A stretch of DNA of 64,000 nucleotides. Source: Salvia splendens (lineage: Eukaryota > Streptophyta > Magnoliopsida > Lamiales > Lamiaceae). The notes under the pieces are model-generated. The model was not told the DNA's origin, did not search any database, and was given only the letters and a program-made list of their open reading frames with translations. The stretch lies in the NCBI RefSeq assembly GCF_004379255.2, contig NC_056038.1:23982061-24046060 (forward strand), read 5' to 3'. The position numbers and the translations under genes were made by a program. Below, piece by piece: positions 56,588 through 64,000 of this stretch (position 1 is the stretch's first letter; each line of letters starts with the position of its first letter).

Positions 56588-57248
56588 TTAGTCGTAATCC
56601 TGCTTACACTCTAATATTTCTTTCTTCAGTGCATTCGTCTTGTTGGATGGGAAGAAATAATCTAGGAATTCCAATTTGAAATCCCTCCATGTGCGAATAG
56701 AATCCGGGGGTAACCTTAATAACCACGTGTTAGCTTCCCCCTTCAAGGTAAACGGAATCGCACGTAGGCGATAATCCTCCTCTGTTGCATCATTCGGCCT
56801 CTTCTGAATACCACACAACTTGCTGAATTCATTTAAGAACTCATACGGACACTCATTTCTACGCCCAGAGAACGTCGGCAAGATGCCGAGCACGTTTGTC
56901 TTGATCTCAATAGTCCTCTGGCGTGGATTCATCACTATAGCTTGAGCTGGTTCTCCATCTAAATGAGCAGTGAGAGAACCGATCTCTAGATCTGGATCTA
57001 CTACCTGCGCCATGACTATTTCCTCTGCTTCCCCTGTTTCTGACTCCGTTTCTGATTCGGGTGGGGATTCTGGATCTTCGCGATGTCAAAGATTCGTCGC
57101 TAGTTGATTCACTCGGGAACGGATCTCCTGTGGTGAACCCTGATCTGGTGGTCACAGTAGAGGCTGTATCCTTAACCTGTCGAGTAAACTGGTCGTACTT
57201 CCTCCCAGACGAGTTGCTCCAGTAGGTAGATCCTGAGCCTCTGCTCAT
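56588..57248 (-). pseudogene. gag: Element D gag N-terminus, one frameshift
   Basis: Starts at the ATG at 57248 (MSRGSGSTYWSNSSG). The frame shifts near 57085; the family frame continues in the 57013-56588 open frame (DPDLEIGSLTAHLDGEPAQA, CPYEFLNEFSKLCG, FTLKGEANTWLLRL, FFPSNKTNALKKEI) and ends at the TAA at 56585. Two lesions keep this copy from encoding a full Gag-Pol. Confidence 0.87.
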
Positions 57249-57331
57249 AAACTACAAACAAAAGAGAAAGAAAACAAATCAAAACTATTTACACCACAGA
57301 CTCTGAACACTAACACTAAGCACGCCATCCA

Positions 57332-57349
57332 TCCCCGGCAACGGCGCCA
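57332..57349 (-). promoter_or_regulatory. Primer binding site of element D (tRNA-Asp)
   Basis: Minus strand TGGCGCCGTTGCCGGGGA, two bases inside the 5' LTR. Confidence 0.92.
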
Positions 57350-57351
57350 TT

Positions 57352-58906
57352 TGAAGTGAGGAAGAGCTGAGTCGGATCGTGTGTGTTTCGTGTGCTTACA
57401 GGGAACACTAATACAAGTGCTCGGTCAAGACACCGCGCTTCTTAAATCCACTGGATCACTAGGTCCAGGAACCCAAGGAACACGGAGTGTTGTTGTCGTT
57501 GGACACGCTCGACTCTCCTTCAAAAATTAATCCCTCAACCCAAATTACTATTAAATTAGTATAGGGAAGTGGGGTCGATCCCACGAAGATGGATTCGTGA
57601 GTAGTGTTTAGAGACTCTGGAAACAAGCGGCTGCTGCCACGCAAAGGGTTGAGGTTTATAACAACTACCACTAGACCTAGGCACTGAATTTAAATGCTAG
57701 ACCTAAGAAACAGAATACTTGTAAAATCAGACATCAACACCGAAAGAAACAATAGCTCGCTAGACCGTGTAAATGATTAACTAAATATGACTAGGCAGGA
57801 AGAATTAAAAAGTGGGGACCAGGACATTCAAATAAGGTAAGTACGGTAAAAGCTGCAACTAACAAACTCATGCAATTTCCTATCACACTCAGAAACGTAA
57901 ATGAAGAAAACAGAGCATACTCCTAGATTCGAACAGAATATAGAAATCGGGACGCCGGAAACTTGCTACGAATCGGAAGTACATCAGATCTACATAAACT
58001 GAACGAAATTAAACGAAAACACGTAAGCTAGGCATAAAATTAAACCAACACGACTCAGATTCACGTCGAATGCTTAATCCACTCCGGATCCAAAACATCC
58101 GAACTCAACACCCAGCACAATCAACTCCATAGCTCCGATTCTCACAGATCTACTCAAATCAACTCCAGATCCCAACAATCACAGACAACCCTACGACATC
58201 AACAAGTTAAGAACCCGATTCATCCACAAACAAACTCCATTCTCCCAGATCCAACCACAAACCTGCGATAATCTAGAAAACAACCAACTCCAACAATCCA
58301 ACTCAGAATTCAAGTAAACATAATCGATAAACAAAGATCAACACAGTCGGCATAAACTAAAACGAAACTTGCATAAACACAGAGAATATCCAGAAAACAA
58401 AGAGGTCCGAGCCTCGAACAGCGAAGCTCGGCGAATTCAGCAGAAACGTAAACAGAAAATAAATTGTTTCTTCACCCTCAAGTAGGACGGTGTTACCACC
58501 AGATCGAAAAGTGTGTAAGCTAGAAGTGAACCCCAAGTATGCCCTGAATTTCCCACGAAAGAACCCAAGTGTATGAAGAAAAGTGAACTAAGCTACAAGC
58601 TGTTGGCGAGGTCTCCAACCGAGAAGATCCCTCCAGCGTGCATGCTTCTCTCTTTTATAGACGCGGACATAACCTTCTAGAGTCTTCGTAGAAATCTCTA
58701 TTCTACCCTTCAACTCCGAGGCTTCCTCCGTCGAGCAATTTTCCGCATAATGTCCACTCTTTCGCCTTCTTCCTAGGTCCACGCAACTGTCTCCCTTCTT
58801 TGCTAGACCTGGCAAAAATCTTCACACACCTGGCTTAAAACGCGTGTTAGACCCAGAAATTTCACGAATTAAAGCCCTAGACCTATGCATGAAATTAGCC
58901 TTATCA
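57352..58906 (-). mobile_element. LTR shared by elements D (as 5' LTR) and E (as 3' LTR)
   Basis: About 1555 bp, TG...TTATCA. On the left it adjoins the primer site of D. On the right it adjoins AACTGCTCACACTTAAACC, the inner 3' end of the same family, exactly as at 46690. It therefore belongs to two element units at once. Open frames at 57459-57671 and 58588-58815 are LTR shadows. Confidence 0.9.
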
Positions 58907-59482
58907 AACTGCTCACACTTAAACCATGCTTGTCCTCAAGTATGAAAGACAAGAAAATGAAATAAGGTGAATTTCAATGCACGGTTCCCAAGAACGATCC
59001 TACAAACAAGATTTAACAAAAACAAAAACCTAGACCTAGAAAACTAACAGACTCAGAAAAGGAAATAACACACAAAGAACACAAAACACAACACATAATC
59101 ATGCACTAGCTTCAACTTTTAGGCGACTGTCCCCACAAGCTTAAGTCTTTTCCGATCGTCTACAGTCTCCAAATCCTCCTTCTTCCTTCGTCAACCCAAA
59201 CGGTTCGTCAGTTTGTCAAGAAACCTATGGATTTCCTAGCGGTTAGGTTCGCTCGATCACTCATTCCTCACCAGGGATGTTAGGACCAAAAACGCTCCAA
59301 GGTTAAAGTTACACCACTGATGCGTTGGGTTATGGGAGTTTCTGCTTACTTATTATCTCCCCTTTTTTCTGGGTAAGGTAAATATTTCCTAGGTCAGGTA
59401 ATTTTTACTTCCTGCCCTTAGATAATTAAGCTCCTTTTCTCTTCTTTTATTTTCCCCCTGGACTTCGTCCAGCTTATACCTC
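58907..59482 (-). mobile_element. Element E: inner 3' fragment, second unit of a tandem dimer
   Basis: Nearly identical to 46690-47263 of element D. It contains one GAA-loop hairpin (59458-59472) and then stops where element F is inserted at 59483 (left flank ACCTC). The rest of E should lie to the right of F, beyond the window. Confidence 0.88.
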
Positions 59483-61084
59483 TGAAGTGGGTCTCACTCG
59501 ACTCTAATGTCGAATGACTAGATTCAGGAGTAAGCGAGTGTGCACATATGAGAATTAATGCAAAGCTCGGTCCAGACACAACGCTCCTTAAATCCACTGG
59601 ATCACTGGGTCCAGGAACTCTAGAGAACTACAGTGTTTTTGTCGTTGGACACACTCGACTCCCCTTCAAAAATAAATCCCTCAACCCGAATACTATGAAT
59701 TAGTATATGGAAGTGGGGTCGATCCCACAGAGATGGATTCGCAAAGTAGTGCTAAGAGACTATGGAAACAAACGGCTGCTGCCACACAAAGGGGTTGAGA
59801 TTTAAACTACCACTAGATCAAGACAAGAAATGTAAACGCTAGACCTAGGACACAGAAAACTTACTGGAATCAGACATCAATACCGAAAGACACAATTACT
59901 CCCTAGACTAAGTAAACAACTACCTAATCTAGCTAAACAGTAAGCAACTAACAGTGGGGACCATATTTCCAGAAATAGCAAGTACGGTAAAAAGCTGCAG
60001 ATAACCAACCCATGCTCCAACTAACTACGACATGCTCCTTCGCAACTAAACTAAACTCGCAGATGAAGAAAACAGAGCACACTCCTAGATTCAAACAGAA
60101 TATAAAGATTTGGACGCCGGAAACTTGCTATGAATCGGAAATACATCAGATCCACATAAACTAGGCGAAATGAAATGAAAACACGTAAGCTAGGCATAAA
60201 ATTAAAACACTCCTGCTCAGAATCACTTCAGACGCTTAATCCACTCCGGATCCAAGCCATCCGAACTCAACAACCAACAAAATCAACTCCATAACTCCGA
60301 TTCTCACAGATCTGCTCCGATCAACTCCAAATTCCAACAATCACAAACAACTCCACAACATCCGCAAAACAAAACCCCGATTCATCCACAAACAAACTCC
60401 ATTCTTCCAGATCTCACCATTAACCTGCAATAATCCAGAAAATAACCACGAAAACAACCAACTCCAACAATCCAACTCCAGAATTCAAGTAAACACAATC
60501 AATCGACAGAAATCATCACGATCGACGTAAGCGAAAATGAAACTTGCATAAAAGTAGAGAAATATCCAGAAACAAAAGAGGACCGAGCTTCGAACAGCGA
60601 AGCTCAGCGAATTCAGCAGAAACGAAAAAAAAAAGAAATAAATTGTTTCTTCGCCCCAAAGAAGGACGGTGTTACAACCCACAAACACTATCGGAAAGCT
60701 AAAAGTGAACCCCAGCGCGAACCCGAGATCCTCCACGAATTAGAACCAAGTATGTGAAAAGTGAACTGAGCAACAGGCTGTTCGTGAGGCCTCCACCGAG
60801 AAGATCCCTCCAGCTTGCATGCTTCTTCCTTTTATAGATGCGGACATAGCCTTCTAGAGTCTTCGTAGAAATCCCTATTCTACCCTTCAACTCCGAGGCT
60901 TCCTCCGTCAAGCAATTTCTTTCATAATGTCCGCTCTTTCGCCAGTTTCCTAGGACTATGCAAGCGTCCTCTTCTTTTCCTGGATCTAGCGAAAACCTTC
61001 ACACACCTGGCTTAAAACATGCGTTAGACCCAGTAATTTCACGAAATAAAACCCCTAGACCGATGCATGAAATTAGCCTTATCA
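59483..61084 (-). mobile_element. 3' LTR of element F
   Basis: TGAAGTGGGTCTC at the left, GCCTTATCA at the right, about 1602 bp. It aligns with the D-family LTR but carries many substitutions and an extra segment near its left end (about 59492-59560). CTTTTATAGATG at about 60829 gives a minus-strand TATA box. Confidence 0.88.
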
Positions 61085-61653
61085 AACTGCTCACACTTAA
61101 ACCATGCTTGTCCTCAAGTATGAAAGACAAGAGAAAGAAATAAGGCGAATTTCAATGCACGGTCCCCAAGAACGACTCTACAAACAAAAACAAAAACAGA
61201 CTCCTGGACCTAGACAACTGGCAAATAAAAAAAACAGACTTATAAAAGAAAACAACACAAAGAATCAAAACACAAACAAGCATGAACTAGGTTCGACTTT
61301 TAGGCAACCGTCCCCACAAGCTTAAGTTCAATCCGATCGTCTACAGTCTTCAAATCTTCCCCCTTCCCTCTTCTACCTAAACGGTCCGTCAGTTCGTCAA
61401 GATAGCCTATTGACACCCCAGCTGTTAGGTTCGCTCGATCACTCATTCCTCACCAGGTATGCTAGGATCAAAACACTCCCCAGTTAAAGTTATGCCACTG
61501 ATGCGTTGGGTTATGAGAGTTTTACCCTTCTTACTTCTCTTTTTTTTCCCATTGATTTTCATGGGTCAGGTTGAAATTGCTTCCTGACCTTGAGGATACT
61601 AATATTATATTTATTTATTTTTTTATTTTTCCTGTATTATATCCCCTTTTCCC

Positions 61654-61748
61654 CTGGACTTCGTCCAGCTTATACCTCCAATTTTTTTTTATTACTCCTC
61701 CCCTGGACTTCGTCCAGCTTATTCCACCTTTTTCTGGACTTCGTCCAG
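61654..61748 (-). repeat. Three GAA-triloop hairpins in element F
   Basis: CTGGAC-TTC-GTCCAG at 61654-61668, 61703-61717 and 61734-61748, each followed by CTTAT(A/T)CC. Confidence 0.83.
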
Positions 61749-62096
61749 CTTATACCTCCGAAACCCATTTTTTTCTCCTTCATACTCTACTCCCTAAGCA
61801 TCAAGTGGCAGCCCAATTTACATGTTAGCACAAAAAAGTGTTTAGGCTTATAACTCGCTCTTATAGTAGGGCTGCACAGCTGGGTTATCTAAGGCTTTTT
61901 CCATCGTCCCAACTTCATTCAGACCGCCTTTGGTTTATTAAGGAAGAAGGTGTCAAAGTTGACGTGCATTCTCTCTTCAATCGCTCTCACTAAGGGAAAC
62001 CTACCTTATTATCTCACTAGCTCATGCGAAACATACATCCTAAAGACTCTTAAAACAGAAAGAACACAAACACCATACTTACTCCCCCCCCTCCCA

Positions 62097-62133
62097 CTTC
62101 ACTCAAGCTTGTCCCCAAGCTATCCTAGTGAAG
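62097..62133 (-). repeat. Two-tier stem-loop in element F
   Basis: CTTCACT (62097-62103)/AGTGAAG (62127-62133) around GCTTG (62107-62111)/CAAGC (62116-62120). Confidence 0.72.
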
Positions 62134-62425
62134 GGGGGAAAAGGAAGTAAGAACAGCAGACAACAGACACAAACGCAAACAAAGCACAAAAACAAAACAA
62201 ACTTCTCACACTTAGACCGAACATCGGGCTAAGTGGGAGAAAGCGCAACATACAAAACCAAAACAAAACAACCCCTTCTCACACTTAGACCAAAAATTGG
62301 GCTAAGTGTAGGAAGGTATAACACATATATACAGAACGATGCATGCTGGCACATAAATACACAAGCGAAAGAAAAACGAAAAGTAAAAGACAGAAAAGTA
62401 AAAGTTACTTGGTTCTGGGAGAAAT

Positions 62426-63000
62426 TCAATTCGGGTTCTGGCCCCCGCGGGAGCCAGACTTGGGTGTCACTGTCTGTTGTGTCACTTTAACTTTCTTTCT
62501 TGCCGGTGACTCCGACGTCTCCTTCTGATCTTCTGTGGGTCGGGGCACGATTTTCTTCAAAAGCACTGGCCTGGAGGAAGACGGGGTAATCTGAGGCCTT
62601 TGGGCTTGTGGCGGCTTCTGCACAGCTAGACTCCCTTGACCCGGTGTCTTGGATGTCCCTTCGGTGTCTCGGGGAACTTCGCTTGAAGCCACTTCGTCAT
62701 CTTCATCATCAGTGCGACGGCCTCCGCCATCTTGTCGGAAAGCCTTGACGATTCTGCCACTAGGTCGGTGATACGCCCCTTCAGGGCTACGGCCTCCTCT
62801 CTACTTCTCCCAATTTCCCTCCGTATCTCCGTCACTTCTTTTCGTACACCGATTACCTCCTTCCTCACATTCTCTACTTCGTTTCTCACTTCCTCAACTA
62901 ACTTTCTGACTTCTGCATCCTCAGCACTATCCCTTCCTTTACCCCGTAGGGCCACAATCCCCTCCAAAATTTTACTTCTCAATTCCCTGCCCAAGTAACT
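62426..63000 (-). pseudogene. Element F third ORF, only the C-terminal coiled coil and tail left
   Basis: 63000-62630 encodes a heptad coiled coil (VRKLVEEVRNEVENVRKEVI, then GVRKEVTEIRREIG). After one frame change near 62660 the tail continues (SPARKKVKVTQQTVTPKSGS) to 62426, closely matching the end of D's third ORF. The conserved domain and acidic N-terminus are absent: the sequence jumps from GIVALRGKG directly to spacer that in D lies more than 2 kb away. An internal deletion is inferred. Confidence 0.82.
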
Positions 63001-63303
63001 TCCTTCTGCAAAATCACACTTAGAGAAAAACATTAAACTAAAAAAAATGAAACGCCAGACTCCCCGGGTCTAGGGTATGACAGTATCAAAAACATTCCTT
63101 AAGGAGTCTAGTATTTCGAAAATATTTTTGGAAGATTATTTTTTTTTCTGATTTGTTTGGGTTTTTCTTGATTTTAAAGAAAGCGATTAAATATTTACAT
63201 TTTATGTTCAAGTGTTCTCAAGATTCCCTAGGTCAGGACATGTTAAAACTTCTTGGATGCTTGACCTAGGAAATTCTCTAAGAACACTCACTTCCCAGAC
63301 CGA
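63001..63303 (-). other. Spacer after integrase of element F
   Basis: About 300 bp, aligns with 50940-51217 of D; AT-rich, no gene. Confidence 0.6.
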
Positions 63304-64000
63304 TTAGGCGATATCAGGGAGTGCGCGTAGTGGCATTTCGTCCACTACACACATCTCCGAATTATCCCTAAATACCTTCACCCTATGGCCATTGACAAGA
63401 AATGGAGCAGAGTTTGGAGCACTTCCCTGGATCTCTACTGCTCCATTTGCACGAAGACTCACAACAGTGTATGGTCCGACCCATTTGGACTTCAGCTTAC
63501 CAGGCATCAACTTGAGCCGGGATTGGAATAGGAGAACTTTCTGCCCAACTTGCAATTCCTTGACTCGGAGGTTCTTGTCATGCCAAAGTCTTGTTTTCTC
63601 TTTGTACCACATTGCCGATTCATATGACTCCAGCCTTAGCTCCTCCAACTCTTGCAGCTGCAATTTCCTCTCTTCCTCGCAAGATTCGGATCTCATGTTT
63701 ATCTCCTTGACCGCCCAATATGCTCGGTGTTCTACTCCCACGGGCAAGTGACACATTTTGCCAAACACAAGCCTATATGGTGACATCCCAATAGGCGTCT
63801 TGTATGCCGTCCGGTAAGCCCATAGTGCGTCTCCAAGCCTCTTACTCCAGTCTTTTCTAGACGGATTAACCGTCTATTCCAGTATCACCTTTATCTCTCT
63901 GTTGGATATTTCCGCCTGGCCGTTAGATTGAGGATGATAAGGTGTTGACAGTCTGTGGTGGACGCCATACTTTCTCATCAAAGCTTCAATAGTCCGGTTG
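63304..64000 (-). pseudogene. pol: Element F integrase C-terminal part, one stop
   Basis: Runs in from the right edge with [11 protein letters not shown] (third DDE residue), a TAG at 63874-63876 (ILE-stop-TVNPS), then [60 protein letters not shown] and [14 protein letters not shown] to the TAA/TGA at about 63304. Very similar to the D integrase end. No chromodomain. Confidence 0.9.

Larger units (their letters stand above)
45136..58906 (-). mobile_element. Athila-type Ty3/gypsy retrotransposon D, near-intact gag-pol
   Basis: 3' LTR 45136-46689, internal region 46690-57351, 5' LTR 57352-58906. It is inserted in copia G (left flank GCAAG, 45131-45135). After the 5' LTR the sequence is not host or copia G but again the inner end of the same element family, so no TSD follows; the 5' LTR is shared with copy E. 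LTRs differ at roughly 17 sites by my eye count (about 1%). Gag-pol has one frame change, one stop and an otherwise open 1788-codon frame. Confidence 0.9.
61085..62425 (-). other. 3' non-coding region of element F
   Basis: Same layout as in D: priming area, three GAA-loop hairpins (61654-61748), two-tier stem-loop (62097-62133), two CTCACACTTAG inverted repeats (about 62204-62312). No gene; open frames at 61571-61853 are repeat shadows. Confidence 0.75.
59483..64000 (-). mobile_element. Athila-type Ty3/gypsy retrotransposon F (3' part)
   Basis: 3' LTR 59483-61084, 3' region, truncated third ORF and the end of integrase, running off the right edge. Related to D (same LTR ends, same hairpins) but clearly diverged. 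Inserted in the hairpin array of copy E. Confidence 0.88.

Overview
The window is repeat-rich plant nuclear DNA, most likely from a core eudicot and possibly an asterid (Lamiales-like). That placement is an impression from repeat types and protein similarity, not a measured result. I see no bacterial-style operons, rRNA genes, functional tRNA genes or CRISPR arrays. One host gene is recognisable, and nearly everything else is LTR retrotransposons nested inside one another, plus MITEs and other DNA transposons.

Host gene (26037-36093, minus strand): I could splice 13 exons by hand. They encode a VEFS-box Polycomb protein of the EMF2/VRN2 (Su(z)12) family: the N-terminal homology segment, the C2H2 finger and the C-terminal VEFS box. 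Exon phases join correctly, but the locus looks broken. One exon (35139-35271) slips out of frame. Another (30073-30791) carries a 651-bp hAT-like insertion with an 8-bp target duplication. The first exons and the acidic middle exons were not found. Its introns hold ten short MITEs with TACTCCCTCCGT-type ends, and a Harbinger-type element (36633-37739) lies upstream.

Left of the gene (1-25983): a Ty1/copia element (B, minus strand) ends 53 bp past the gene's stop codon. B was later hit by a tRNA-derived SINE (7387-7756), by a full-length Athila-type Ty3/gypsy element (C, 9290-23817, 14.5 kb, TSD ATGAT), and by a second Athila element (A, whose 5' LTR ends at 6779). A was itself cut by a Tekay/Del-type LTR (1-1364).

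Right of the gene (38405-64000): a copia element with a short LTR (H, plus strand) is cut at 40186 by another copia (G, plus strand). G is cut at 45136 by an Athila element (D, minus strand), whose 5' LTR (57352-58906) also serves as the 3' LTR of a second, nearly identical copy (E). This is an LTR-internal-LTR-internal tandem arrangement. E is cut at 59483 by a further Athila element (F, minus strand), which runs off the window.

The Athila elements share one plan: a tRNA-Asp primer site, gag, protease, RT, RNase H, integrase, then a long third ORF of the Athila ORF-1 type with a coiled-coil tail, then a long 3' region. Element D has the best-preserved polyprotein (one 1788-codon ORF). The most novel-looking signals are arrays of small hairpins whose stems change in sequence between elements while their loops and topology persist. 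They occur in the Athila 3' regions and in the leader of copia G.
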